NCBI GenBank assembly: GCA_033297205.1
Contig: MU859146.1
Coordinates: forward strand, 1-64,000
Direction: 5' to 3'
Source: Pseudoneurospora amorphoporcata
Taxonomy: Eukaryota; Ascomycota; Sordariomycetes; Sordariales; Sordariaceae
DNA length: 64,000 nt
Shown here: one piece after another, positions 21,676 through 32,858 of the stretch
How the letters are laid out: the number at the start of each line of letters is the position of its first letter
How positions within the stretch are numbered: the stretch's first letter is position 1
The notes under the pieces: model-generated
The model's database searches: none
What the model was told of the DNA's origin: nothing
What the model saw: only the letters and a program-made list of their open reading frames with translations
Made by a program: the position numbers and the translations under genes

Positions 21676-21679
21676 ATGA
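21656..21679 (+). promoter_or_regulatory. Seven-codon uORF overlapping the trs120 start codon
   Basis: An ATG at 21656 opens a seven-codon frame whose TGA stop (21677-21679) overlaps the trs120 ATG as ATGA. Scanning ribosomes that use it would stop exactly on the main start codon, an arrangement suited to reinitiation or to lowering output. Confidence 0.5.
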
Positions 21680-24600
21680 CTCCGGATCCTTTCCTGCCCG
21701 TCGCACCGGCGAGGGTCAACACGCTGGTGTTGCCCATAGGAAGGATTAAGCGTGACCGCTTTGACACCTTTGTCAAGAGCCTAAACACCGAGAATGTCGT
21801 CCAGCTACGCGACGTCACCGCCGATAACCGGCCAAACAGAAGTAGGGACCGCCAGCTTGTATCTAAAGATCCATTGGAGCTTCCGCTGACCCGCGTATCT
21901 GCCTCTGCTAGATATGTTTACTCCTCTGGCCTTCCCCGACGGCGCCATGTTCTACGATCTCATGACCCACGTCCCACCCCCTTCGCACCTTGCGCTGGTG
22001 CCTTTCGATCTATACCGCGAACCGCTGGCCCTACTTGCCATTGCCGATGGCTCCGAGATCAATAATGTCGTTCTCAGCAAGAGGCAATCTGGCGGCAGGA
22101 CAGTCGCCGAAACAAACATACGCTCGCTTGATCAGGAGTTGGAAGACCTAAGGGACCGCTACCCCAGGATACTCGTTCATCAAGTCTTGCTGTTCGACTA
22201 TGTGCCCTCCGGAGAAAACCCAATACCAATTCCTGAAGGCATCGTTACAATCCCGCCACCCGAGCAGCACAAAAGAACCACCATGAAGACGGTCATGTGT
22301 GACATATCCTCGTTGATTCTGGCCGAGATGACCACTCTCGCCAAATCATATGAGGGTGTGACCTTTATTGACTCGCCCGGTCACGCTTCCAGCGCCGAAC
22401 AGATGTATGGGGCACAAGGACCTCTAGGAGACCCTTCGAGGAGGAATTCCCAGTTCGCAATACCAACCAACCGATCAGTCTCAGCGAGCGGGCTTATAGA
22501 TAGGGGTCACCAGTCGCGTATGTCTATGCCTCCTGTCCCTTTAAAGGGAGGCACTTTTGGTTCCAACCGTGCAGTTTCTGGTCAACCTGCGACACCGCCC
22601 AATGGGAGAAGCGGGCTATCTAACCCGCCCACGAACTTTGACGACATCACGGGAAGCGAGTCGGTTAGTCCTGAGAAGGCATTGCCTTCGCGTCCCGACT
22701 TTATGGATGTGTTCAGGACCCAGAGCCAGGACAGGGTATCAGTCCAGGGATTTGGATCGGGCGGATCGACCGATAAGAAGTTGCATAGAGGAAAGAGCAG
22801 GTTCCAGATCGTCTTGGGCTCCCTGTATCTCCAGGCCGGTCGGTGGATTGACGCACTCAGAGAGCTGACCGAGGGTGCAACTGGGGCCAAATCGACTAAT
22901 GATCACATTTGGCACGGAAAGGCCCTGGAGTTATCTCTCATAGCACTGTTGCTGCTGGGTTGGGCTGGCATTGAATTCGATGTACACCCCATATTGCTTC
23001 CAAATGCCGACAAAGGAACTGCGCTCGCGAACCAAATTCTGGAGGCCGAACAGAAAAATCCAAACCAACCGCGCTGGCTACGGAGGCTACAGGTGTACAT
23101 CCCAGAGTTGCTCGACCGTATCATCAGCCTCTACTCGAGGATAACAGCCGAAAACCTCCAACAGCTACCCATGTCTGAGACTATCATCCGTTTCTGCAGA
23201 ATGCTCACGGCTCTGCATGTCGCGGATGGGAAGCTTGATGAACGGTCTCTAGAGATGATGGTCCTTGGTACACCACCGCCAAAACAGTTGACCACGTCTC
23301 CTAGATTCACTATTATCCCAACAAGGATTCATATCCTGTCGAATTTAATGAAGGCCTATCCGGGTTCTGCTTCCGAGCTGTTAACTACCGCTGACCGAAT
23401 AGTACTCCTCAGCGGCATTGCATCAGTCTTGGGAGTGCTAGGTTTCCAGAGGAAGAAGGCCATGGTCGTTAGGGATCTGGTGTCGGTTCTGATCGGCGGC
23501 CTAGTTGAAGCGCGCACCAGGGGAGCTGCAGATGTTGGAATCCATCCCGCGGCCGGGCTTGTCGGTCTTAATGGGCTCGGCGGCAACGGCCACGCCGGTG
23601 CTTTGGATCTAACAGAAAATGACATCGAGCAGGGTATCGGTGCCTTTCTCGGCCTCCTGCTGAGGACGTACGGAGTGGTAACCGTTGACCCGGGCTCGAC
23701 AGCTTCTTTGGAAGAATCCGCCACAAGAGACGACTCTGACGAAGCAGTAGTTGCGAGAATCTTGAAACAATCCGATCTACGAAATTTTGGCATTCAGGAT
23801 ATCAAGCTTAACATTTTAAGGACGTGCGTCAGCTTTTCAGAAGCGCTCCCAGACTTTGCTGGCGTGTTGAAATACTCAAGCGACCTTCTACGGACGGCTG
23901 GGAGCGGTACCGCTCCTGGCCTGCGGCGCGAGGACGCGTACCCGGCAATCCATAGAGAAGACCAGATACGCTTCGCTACTAACATCTCGAAAACATCCAA
24001 CCTTGCCAAACGCCTGGGTATGGGTCATTTGGCGGCCGAGTATTGGGACGAGTTTCTTCTCAGGGGCGTTAAGCTCGAACCCCTAGCCACGACACGAACA
24101 CCAGTTTCGCATGCTCGGAGCGTGCTGCCTAATGCCGTGACGACAACAAGGACCTCGCAGGACGTCAATCCATTCATCTATAACCCCTTTCTGAAACAGC
24201 CAGCCGCAGCAGATGTCGAGAAGGTTCTGGTTGCTGGAGAGGCGGCAACGTTCAGGCTTACCTTCCAAAACACATTCGAGATAGATCTAGAGCTGGAGAG
24301 CATCCGCCTAGATACCGAAGGAGCCGAGTTCGAATCTGCAGTCGAAAGTCTTGTCGTAGGACCATATCGTACCCAGGTTCTCAGGATATCAGGTGTGCCT
24401 AAAGCTGCAGGGACTCTGAGGATCAAGGGTGCTATTATCAAAGTCAGGGGCTGTCGCGAACGAAGGTTCCCTATTTTTATTGAGCAGTGGGCTCCTGAGA
24501 AAGAACCAAAGGTGAAAGGGATAGGCCTCGCGGCACTTGATGTTCCTCCAGCGAAGCGTACACCTCCAACACAACGTCCTAAGCCAGAAAGCCTCGAGCT

Positions 24601-26113
24601 GAACGTCATTGCCGAACAACCAGTTGTAATGGTCAAGTCTTCAACGCTTCCCCAGTCATCGGTTATGATCCTTGAAGGGGAGCGCCAGAAGTTCTCGGTC
24701 ACACTGCAGAACCTATCAGAGACGACCCCAGTTGATTTTCTGCTGTTCTCCTTCCAAGACTCAACTCAGGAACCGTTACAGGCCGCAATGGCCAGTAGAG
24801 ATGCCACTCCCGCTGAGCTTTATGAATATGAGCTCATCCTTGCCAAGAAGCAGGCTCTTCGCATACGCAAGCAAGGAAACCAGAAGAGATATATTCCTCC
24901 CGGCGGAACAGCAACGTTCGACTTCGAGATTCTCGGGAAACCAGGTCTTACCCACGGCCTCATCCAGGTTGACTATGCTTACTTGGGCGTGCCTCCTGAC
25001 GAGCTAGAAGGAGAGAGGTTCTTTACTCGTCAGGTCTCGTTGGCGCTTACTGTTACTGTCAATGCTAGCATCGAAATAGTCCGCATGGATGTCTTCCCAC
25101 TGCACGGCAGCATCCCTGAACCACTCTGGTTACGGGCGGGTAGCAACAAGGAGAGCACGTCGGCACTCACCGCCGACACACATTGCCTGCTAATGTTGGA
25201 TTTGCGCAATGCTTGGCCGAGCAACATGGTGGTCCAGCTTGAGTCGGAGGACGGAGCCAGGCTCGAGGAGCATATCCTTCCTGGAAACGTCAACAGGGTG
25301 ATCTTTCCCATCAAGCGGGTCTACCTGGAGGACCCTTATGCGTTCATTCCTGTGTTGAACCCTTCCCGACAGAGGCAGTTCATTGTCAGCTCAAAGCTTA
25401 CGCCCGAGATGGAACGATCCAACCGCGAGGCGTTCTGGTACAGGGAGAGGGTCTTAGACTCGCTCAAGGGAACGTGGCGGACCGGGCCAGGAGGGGGCAC
25501 CATTGCTGGCGGTAGGAACGGAAGCATTGAGCTAAGGGCCATGAGGTTGACGAGCCGCATGATCGAGGCGGTAAAGGTGGATGAGATCGGAATCGAAATT
25601 TCCCTTCTGGATGCATCCGCCTCGCCGTCGGATGCCTCTGAAGATCAAAAGCACAAATCACACGCAATCGCCAAGGTCGAGTCCTTCTTACAGCTCCGCG
25701 TCGCCGTCACCAACCGCACACACCAGCCCATCTATCCGCTCGTCCGCCTCATGCCGTCCCTATGCCACCGACCGCTCAACGTCGCGCTCGATTTCACCCG
25801 CAAGTTTGCCTGGAACGGCACTCTACAGAAAGCACTACCTCTTTTGGCAGGTGGAGAAAAAGCCGAGGTTGTTATGGGCGTCACGGCGCTGTGTAGAGGC
25901 GAGTTCGAGATCTCTGCGAGCGTGGAGGAGACGATGGTGTGGAGGCCGAGCGAGGAGGAGGAAGAAGAGAGGCGGAAGAGGAGGAGCGAGGCGGAGAAGA
26001 TGCAGGATGCGGCGATGGGGATGGAGATTGCGGGAAGTAAAAGAGAGAGGAGGGTGTGGTGCTCCCGGAGGCCGGCTAGGGTTGTTGTGGTTAGGAATGA
26101 TGGGGATGAGTGA
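21676..26113 (+). CDS. TRS120: TRAPPII complex subunit Trs120/TRAPPC9
   Basis: Trs120 is a TRAPPII-specific subunit of the tethering complex that activates the Golgi Rab GTPase Ypt31/32 (hypA in Aspergillus). Exon 1 (21676-21841) and exon 2 (21912-26113) join in phase to give 1455 residues. The N-terminus reads PVAPARVNTLVLPIGRIKRDRF and continues after the intron with NMFTPLAFPDGAMFYDLM, matching the family's conserved opening. A helical-repeat region follows (GSLYLQAGRWIDALRELTEG, HGKALELSLIALLLLGWAGIEF). The second half is a series of beta-sandwich, Ig-like segments (VNPFIYNPFLKQ, GEAATFRLTFQNTFEIDLELESI, then repeated strands). A Ser/Pro/Gly-rich linker without conservation lies around residues 230-330. 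The last 60 residues are strongly charged (EEEEEERRKRRSEAEK). Confidence 0.93.
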
Positions 26114-26653
26114 ATCATATGAAAGGAAGTAAGGATGTTGGTATGTAGCATGGCGAAGCGTTGATGCTGGTTTCCGGGTTGGGGTTGGGGACGGAAAGCA
26201 TGGAAGTATGATATGAAGCTGCATGACAGGTAGAATAAATATTAATCGCCATATATCCATCAATAACGTCCACATGTACAACAAGCAAAGAGCTAATTAC
26301 AACCTAGTTCTGATCTGCAGACGACACGATGGTGCTGTCATGGTGACAATCGCGAAGACCGATCTCATGGGTACCAGGGTTAGGGTTCTGTCAATACAAA
26401 ACTCCCGAACGCTGAAGCCGCTCGCCACTGCGAATTCACCGAAACGGTGGCCAAGGCTTTCGAGATTTTGTTAAACGAATCTCACCACTACTGACTCACA
26501 AAATCAGCGCAAGACCTCGATTTTCTCCCTTTGCCTGGGAAGCGTTGGCCGGTGGACTAGGTGTTCGACCAAAAACGAAAGGTTGTTTATCTTGATCCCG
26601 CCGCACACTCTTCCGTTTGTTATTCGCTTTTCCTTCGCTCATGCAAGGAAGGC
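26114..26653. other. Spacer and promoter of the PabA-PabB gene, 540 bp
   Basis: This is the tandem spacer between trs120 and the aminodeoxychorismate synthase gene. It contains a TGACTCA at 26492 and no visible gene. Confidence 0.6.
26492..26498. promoter_or_regulatory. TGACTCA, Gcn4/CPC1-type site before the PabA-PabB gene
   Basis: A perfect TGACTCA heptamer lies 162 bp upstream of the chosen ATG. It matches the Gcn4/CPC1 recognition sequence and parallels sites before chorismate synthase and tryptophanyl-tRNA synthetase. Confidence 0.55.
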
Positions 26654-29569
26654 ATGGACGACCAACACAATTCCCAGTCTAACACCAACATGCTTACATC
26701 CATCCACTATGTTATTGATTCTTCTTCCGCATCGCCTTCATCACACCCTCCTTCATCCAAGTCTTACGACAGCAACAAAAGCCCTGTGAATATCAGTGGC
26801 AACGCCGATGGCATCACCAACGGCAACCACGCCCCACCAACAACAGCAAAACCATTCAACGAGATGAGCGGCAACAAGAAGAAGCACAAAATCCTCTTCC
26901 TGGACGCCTACGACTCCTTCTCCAACAACATCACCTCCCTCCTCACCACCCTCCTCCACAACGTAGACGTCTACGTCCTCTCCATCGACTCTCCCCTCTT
27001 AGACCCTACCTCGCCAGACTTCCACAACCGGTTTCGGAGGGAACTCGCCCAGTACACGGCCGTAGTATGTGGACCTGGACCGGGATCGCCCGATAATGAG
27101 GCGGATGTTGGGTTGATGAATTATGTCTGGCAACTCACTGCTGGTAGTGGGCTGCTACCCGTCCTGGGCATCTGTCTCGGGTTCCAGAGCTTGGTGAAGT
27201 ACGGTGGTGGGGAGGTGAAGAGGCTTAAGAGGGGGCTGCATGGGATGGTCAGGGAGGTTTTGCATTGTTCTGATTCTGATTGCGGTTACGGCAATGGGGA
27301 TGGGAATATCTTTCACGATGTGAAGCCGTTCAAGGCGACGCTTTACCACTCACTTTGCGGCGATATTGGTCAACACGAGGTTTCTGAGGCGGACTGGAAG
27401 GAGGACAGAGGAGGTGCAAAGTGGAAGGCTATTCAAGGGAAGTGTCCCGAGCTCTTGCCGCTGGCGTGGGTAGAGGAGGAGCGCGAGAACGGCGAAGTGG
27501 AGAGGATTCTGATGGGGGTTCTGCACCTAAGGAAACCATTCTGGGGGTTGCAGTACCACCCGGAATCCGTGTGCACGGAGCAAGAGGGGAACAAGGTCAT
27601 TGAGAACTGGTTCAAAGAGGCGCTGAGGTGGAATGAAGAGCAGGGGAGGATGGTGGTTGAAGTTGCTGAGGGTGAGAGGTTGGCGCATCAGGCTACTAAG
27701 CCTAGTCTGCTGTCGAGATTGCAGGTGCCGGTTGGCGACGACGAGCAGACGACGTCTTCTACTGCTACTACTGGCGAGACTAACAAGATCTGGTGGGAGC
27801 GCATAGGAAGGAGACCTGAGTATCGTTCCGTCGCTGTCCGTCTGCCGCATGGCGTGCAGGTGTCAGATGTGGTGGAAGAGCTGGGCTTGGACGGGTCTGA
27901 CAAGGTCGTGGTTTTGGAGTCTGCGAATGCGGCTGCTACGGCGTCGGCAAGAGCAGATGTGAGAGGTCGGTACAGCATCATTGCGGCGGAACTGGATGAG
28001 GCGTTGCGGCTTGAATATCATACTGGTAACGAGTATGCTACTTTGAAGCTTCAAAGTGTCAATGGCTTGCAGGTTGATCTGTCTGAACGGGTCTTTCTCG
28101 CTTCTTACGGTGGGATATGGGGTCTGGTGGCCAGCTTCCAGGAGACGAGAAGTCTTGGAAGTGGTGTTGAGCTTCCTGATTTACCGTTTTTGGGAGGATT
28201 CGTCGGTTTCATCACCTACGAACAAGGCCTGAGTGACATCGACATTCATTTGGAGAACCGTCAACACCATCGACCTGATGTCTGTCTAGTATGGGTAACC
28301 AAGAGCGTGATCATAGATCACACTCTTGGCTTAGTCCATATTCAGGAGTTGTATTCTTCTGATACGGATGTGGACGATGATGCCTGGATGCGGAGCATCG
28401 CAGACCGACTTGTATCAACATCACCTCATCACCAACATCAACTCTTCAATGACTTACCTTCTCCAGCCAAAAGGGCGAAGACGCGCCGTCCATCCACAAG
28501 CACCTCGATACAAACACCCTTGACCAAGGAGTACGAAGCCAAGGTCAAGGCCTGCCAGGAGTTCATTGCAGCCGGCGATTCCTACGAGCTCTGTCTCACA
28601 GACCAAACCAAGATCACTCGGCCCCTGAGCGACGCTATCCCATCAACTACCTCCCAAGAACACAAAGCCTCGCAACAACGGCCAACCAGCCCAACCTTTA
28701 ACCGGAAGCAACAGCAACGGCGTCGCTCCTCCTCCTCTCTCGTACCCACGACGACCTCAACCCCCGTCCCCTCATCCTGGCATCTCTACAAAACCCTGCG
28801 CTCCCGCCAACCAGCCCCCTTCGCATCCTACCTCCGCCTGGGCGGCGTTACCCTCGTCAGCGCCTCGCCCGAGCGCTTCCTGACGTACGACCGGCGCGGG
28901 AGGTGCTCGATGCGGCCGATGAAGGGGACGGTGCGCAAGTCCGAATCCGTGTCGACGCTGGAGCAGGCCGAGAAGATCCTGCACGTGCCTAAAGAAGAGG
29001 CCGAGAACTTGATGATTGTCGACCTGGTCCGGCACGACTTGCATTCTATTTGTGGAGCGGGCAACGTTGAGGTGAGCGATTTGCTCAAGGTGGAGGAGTA
29101 TCAGAGTGTGTTTCAGATGATTACTGTTGTTGAGGGGCAGTTGCCTTCTCCGTCCTCTTCTCATCAAGATGGAAACAACAGGAAGAAATACACGGGACTA
29201 GATGTCCTGGCCGCTAGTCTGCCGCCGGGAAGCATGACCGGGGCTCCCAAGAAACGCAGCTGCGAGCTGTTGCAGCAGATTGAGCAGCACCGCGAGCGCA
29301 GCTTGTACTCGGGTGTTGTTGGGTACATGTGTGTCACTGGCAGAGGAGACTGGAGCGTGACGATCCGAAGTCTGTTCCGTTGGGACGATGAGCGGGTGAC
29401 TGTGCAGGGACAAGGAGAACAAGATGGCCAGCAGAGCGAGGAGGAACATGAGGTGTGGCATATTGGTGCTGGAGGTGCGGTTACTATTCTGAGTACCCCT
29501 GAGGGCGAGCGGGAAGAGATGTTTACAAAACTGGCTGGGCCGTTGAGGGTGTTTGCGGATCTGGGGTAG
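26654..29569 (+). CDS. ABZ1: Para-aminobenzoate (aminodeoxychorismate) synthase, fused PabA-PabB
   Basis: This bifunctional enzyme converts chorismate and glutamine to 4-amino-4-deoxychorismate for folate synthesis. It is a single exon of 971 residues. An N-terminal Ser/Asn-rich leader of about 75 residues precedes the class I glutamine amidotransferase domain. That domain opens KILFLDAYDSFSNNI and has the oxyanion motif CGPGPGSPDN, the nucleophile Cys in GICLGFQS and the His/Glu pair in LQYHPESV. After a linker comes the chorismate-binding component I domain. It contains PMKGTVRKSE with the Lys typical of aminodeoxychorismate synthases, IVDLVRHDL, the FQMITVVEG strand and LPPGSMTGAPKKR. A low-complexity insert of about 55 residues (QQQRRRSSSSLVPTTTSTP region, near 28640-28780) interrupts the component I domain. 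The first in-frame ATG at 26654 was taken; ATGs further on are possible. Confidence 0.95.
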   Translation: MDDQHNSQSNTNMLTSIHYVIDSSSASPSSHPPSSKSYDSNKSPVNISGNADGITNGNHAPPTTAKPFNEMSGNKKKHKILFLDAYDSFSNNITSLLTTLLHNVDVYVLSIDSPLLDPTSPDFHNRFRRELAQYTAVVCGPGPGSPDNEADVGLMNYVWQLTAGSGLLPVLGICLGFQSLVKYGGGEVKRLKRGLHGMVREVLHCSDSDCGYGNGDGNIFHDVKPFKATLYHSLCGDIGQHEVSEADWKEDRGGAKWKAIQGKCPELLPLAWVEEERENGEVERILMGVLHLRKPFWGLQYHPESVCTEQEGNKVIENWFKEALRWNEEQGRMVVEVAEGERLAHQATKPSLLSRLQVPVGDDEQTTSSTATTGETNKIWWERIGRRPEYRSVAVRLPHGVQVSDVVEELGLDGSDKVVVLESANAAATASARADVRGRYSIIAAELDEALRLEYHTGNEYATLKLQSVNGLQVDLSERVFLASYGGIWGLVASFQETRSLGSGVELPDLPFLGGFVGFITYEQGLSDIDIHLENRQHHRPDVCLVWVTKSVIIDHTLGLVHIQELYSSDTDVDDDAWMRSIADRLVSTSPHHQHQLFNDLPSPAKRAKTRRPSTSTSIQTPLTKEYEAKVKACQEFIAAGDSYELCLTDQTKITRPLSDAIPSTTSQEHKASQQRPTSPTFNRKQQQRRRSSSSLVPTTTSTPVPSSWHLYKTLRSRQPAPFASYLRLGGVTLVSASPERFLTYDRRGRCSMRPMKGTVRKSESVSTLEQAEKILHVPKEEAENLMIVDLVRHDLHSICGAGNVEVSDLLKVEEYQSVFQMITVVEGQLPSPSSSHQDGNNRKKYTGLDVLAASLPPGSMTGAPKKRSCELLQQIEQHRERSLYSGVVGYMCVTGRGDWSVTIRSLFRWDDERVTVQGQGEQDGQQSEEEHEVWHIGAGGAVTILSTPEGEREEMFTKLAGPLRVFADLG

Positions 29570-30133
29570 AGCTGGGAAGGTGAATGGAGACAAGACAAAA
29601 GAGGGTTGATTCATCATTTCAGGCTCAGGCGTATCTCGGTAGGAAGGATATTCAACGTATCTATTCATTTGGGGGTTATGGTGTCCAGGTAAACTGGGTT
29701 GGAGTTCTGTCTAAAGTATTTGGGCTCGACGGATGCATATTGGGGGGGGGGGTGTGTGACTAAAAGACTAGACATTTCAACACGATGCATCGAAGATAGA
29801 CAGAAAGAGGACGTTAAGTACTCTCGCTAGATAATTGATCATAAAATAAAATAACCTCATAACTGTCTCATTATCATCTAAACCCAGCACAGCCCAAAAG
29901 CCCTTCATCAGCCAGTGCCTGTCTCTTTCCCAAAAACCCATTGATCATATCCTATAGCCGTCATCCGGCTCAAGTCCCGGCAGTTGTACAATCATGGTCT
30001 CCCACCATGTAAATCAGTTCCGTACCCAGCCGCTCTCCGAGAATCCCTGCTCCTTTGTTGTTCTGTGCCATTGTTGTGTGTGTGTCTCGGACTCGGATGT
30101 ATTCTGTCGTTGTCGCTTTCATTGGTCGGCTAG
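29570..30133. other. Convergent 3' spacer, 564 bp
   Basis: This tail-to-tail spacer between the PabA-PabB and vps55 genes contains an 11-base G homopolymer at 29742-29752 followed by GTGTGTG. No gene is visible. Confidence 0.55.
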
Positions 30134-30604
30134 TCAAAAGTCTTGCTCCTCCTGGAAGAACATGGCGAAGCTGATAATCGTTCCATAGATCAACAGGCCA
30201 CCGATAACGGACATGATCATGGCCGGGACCGTGATAATAGCCGAGTTTGCGAGAACCACTGGAAGAGCTGTTGCCGTAAATATTAGCTATCGTACTTTTC
30301 CAACACATCGGGATACATAACAATAGCAAGACGGATGAGTAAACCTACCAAGCCCCATCATGACCAAGAAGCCAGTGCAGAAGCGACCCAGATCCAGCAC
30401 CGCGGCACCCGAGCTCTCAACAAAATCGTCCGGGTTGGCGCAATGGTTGCAGATCCAGTTGGGTATGGGCGCCAACACGTAAGTGGCCACCACCAGCAGC
30501 GGATAGTATGCCTTCCATAGTGCGCATGACAGGATGACGAGGAGGAAGCCCACCGCCAAGACGAAGGAGAGCGCGATGATGGTCTTGAGTCCTGCTGCCG
30601 GCAT
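30134..30604 (-). CDS. VPS55: Vps55/OB-RGRP-type endosomal membrane protein
   Basis: Vps55 is a small four-helix membrane protein of late endosomes that works with Vps68 in sorting to the vacuole; the animal homologues are LEPROT and LEPROTL1. Two exons (30604-30349 and 30267-30134) give 129 residues, a normal size. Exon 1 encodes helices such as IIALSFVLAVGFLLVILSC and YYPLLVVATYVLAPIPNWIC, followed by the conserved segment with DDFVESSGAAVLDLGRF and the start of the third helix. Exon 2 supplies the rest, ALPVVLANSAIITVPAMIM, the last helix with GGLLIYGTIISFAMFF, and the C-terminus QEEQDF. The gene is divergent from the proteasome gene, with 860 bp between start codons. Confidence 0.95.
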
Positions 30605-31464
30605 CTTGGATGATTATGTCGGAATTTCTGATGGCGAAGGCGTATATGTTTTGATACCGTAGAAGTGATGACGTCGTTTGCGCCGGGAACTCGGAGGGTC
30701 GTGGAGTGTGTCAGGCTAGGTAGTAATCCAAGTGACGCGGGCCTGCCAGGTTCAAAGGTGTTTGTTGCGCGGCCGTAGATAACTCGTTGATCGATGAGAC
30801 TGTATAGTGCTGCCTGCTGCTTTTGGTAATCGAGAACGTGACAGTTATCGCATGGGTTTACTCGGCTTGCGCTCTTCGTCGACTCGTTGCTGTGGCAGGC
30901 GACAACTCGTGATGGTGGTGATCCAGTGTGCCGTGGTGGAGTTTTGGAGGACGGGAGCTCCAAGCCTCCAGCGAGCGGAACAAGTGGACGACTGCTTTGC
31001 CCGTGGTCTAGCTGTCGTCAGTCAGCCTCTTAGCTTCAGCACACAAAGTCTTGGCGGGTCTCCCAGCGCGCGCCTGGCCGCCTGCACTCAGCAGCAAAAA
31101 GTGGGTCTGACTTTCTTTTGGCGGGCAAGAAAGGTACCTGCAGCGACGTACCAGTTGCCTGCCCGCCTGCCCGCGCCCTGTCCCGCCCTCCGCCAACAGC
31201 AGCCTCATTGCCGGGGCGGGGCGGGACCTGACGAAGCTAGGAGCTGCCTGCGCAACTGGGGAAGGCCCGGACGCAACCACTGTCCACTGACCTCCATCCA
31301 TCCCACCCAGACTGCACCACCATCGTCACTATCAGCACCAAACAACAATCTTTCGCGTCCTCCAAATTCCAGAAGAAACCGACGATATTTGCCGGCACAT
31401 ACCCCAATACTTCCACCGCAGTCCGCATCTCGTTGTCCAGCCTCCGCGATAGAGGAATCCAGCC
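30605..31464. promoter_or_regulatory. Divergent promoter region, 860 bp, vps55 / proteasome alpha6
   Basis: This is head-to-head spacer. A GC-rich stretch of repeated GCCTGCCCGC-like units lies at about 31140-31195. I looked for the yeast proteasome element GGTGGCAAA and did not find it. No gene is visible. Confidence 0.5.
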
Positions 31465-32504
31465 ATGTTCAGGAACAACTACGACAACGACTCGGTCACA
31501 TTGTAAGCTAAGCTGTCCCGCAGCAGCAGCAGCAGCAGCCAAACTGGGCCCTGCTTCCAAACGCCCAAAGCTCCTCCGCCTGCCACTTTAATGAGATCTA
31601 CCCTCGACAATCAGCTAACAACTGCCTTCCCTCCAGCTCCCCTCAAGGGCGAATTTTCCAGGTCGAATATGCGGCGGAAGCAGTAAAGCAGGGTTCGGTG
31701 GTGGTGGGAATTGCTAGCAAGACACATGCCGTCTTGGTAGCGATCAAGGTACTTGACCCCGATCACCATCCCCTCGGTGCACCCTTCTGCCGGCAACATG
31801 TCTCCTCCCACTTCACATTCAAGTTAAGCTGACCATCATCTCCTCTCTCCGTCAAGCGTAACGCCGAAGAACTCTCCTCGTACCAAAAGAAGCTCTTTCC
31901 CATCGATGAACATGTCGGCATCGCCATCGCCGGTCTCACCTCTGACGCGCGCGTCCTCTCCAACTTCATGAAGCAGCAGTGCCTCGGCCACCGCCTCACG
32001 TACGGTCGTAACATGCCCGTCCGGACTCTCGTCGACATGATTGGATCCAAGGCGCAGATCAACACGCAACACTACGGCAAGCGGCCCTACGGTGTCGGTC
32101 TTTTGGTCGCCGGCGTTGACGACCACGGCCCGCACTTGTTCGAGTTCCAGCCCAGCGGCATGACCGAGGAGATGGTTGCTTTTGCCATTGGCGCCCGCAG
32201 CCAGATGGCGCGCACATACCTGGAGAAGAACCTGGACGCCTTTGCCGACTGCGGCCGCGAGGAGCTGATCCGTCACGGTCTCAAAGCGCTCAAGGAGAGC
32301 TTGGTGCAGGACCGCGAGTTGACGATCGACAATACCAGTGTTGCCATTGTGGGCGTCGAGAAACAGGAGGACGGCACGACCAAGCCGCAGCCATTCAAGG
32401 TGTACGATGGACAAGACGTCAGCGCATGGATAGAGAGTGTGGCGGATAACGCAGAGGCTGCCCCGGCGACTGCCGAGGGTGAGGGTATGGATGTCGATAG
32501 TTAG
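31465..32504 (+). CDS. PRE5: 20S proteasome subunit alpha6
   Basis: This is one of the seven alpha-ring subunits of the 20S proteasome (yeast Pre5, human PSMA1). Three exons (31465-31502, 31637-31748, 31857-32504) give 265 residues. Exon 1 is only 38 nt and encodes MFRNNYDNDSVT, which matches the alpha6 N-terminus. Exon 2 carries the alpha-subunit signature SPQGRIFQVEYAAEAVKQG. The rest has the canonical strand and helix pattern, including IAIAGLTSDARVLSNFM, YGRNMPVRTLVDMI and PYGVGLLVAGVD. The C-terminal tail is acidic (AEGEGMDVDS), as is common in this subunit. As in all alpha subunits there is no catalytic Thr. The first intron contains a (CAG)6 repeat at 31521. Confidence 0.97.
31521..31539 (+). 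repeat. (CAG)6 repeat in intron 1 of the proteasome gene
   Basis: Six tandem CAG units lie 18 nt after the 5' splice site. Each unit is a potential AG dinucleotide, but they are far upstream of the real acceptor. Confidence 0.8.
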
Positions 32505-32858
32505 AGGGTGAACTTGCGGTTTACTTTCAAGCAAAGGAGCAGGGCAAATTAGCACACAGGGAGCGCATACATCCGGAATGAAGTAATGAGATCAACAGAT
32601 GACTTGGTGTTAATGTATTGTATTGTGTCTACTGAGATTGTGCCCTTCAATCCCGTCGATCAAGCAAATGGTAACACCGAGAGCTTTCGGATATGGCCTG
32701 GCCTGGCCCTGCCTAAAAAAGAGGGCCCCTGAACGCCGTCTGATCCATCCAGAAAGAAGCTGTGAGATGTAAGAGCAACAGCAACTGGTTTCCCAAGAAA
32801 ACCTAAAAAAAGAAAGAACCTCAGAAACAAATCCCTTCTCCTCTGCTACCCTGCTCGC
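32505..32858. other. Convergent 3' spacer, 354 bp
   Basis: This tail-to-tail spacer between the proteasome and LOG-family genes is presumably 3' UTR. I see nothing else in it. Confidence 0.6.
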
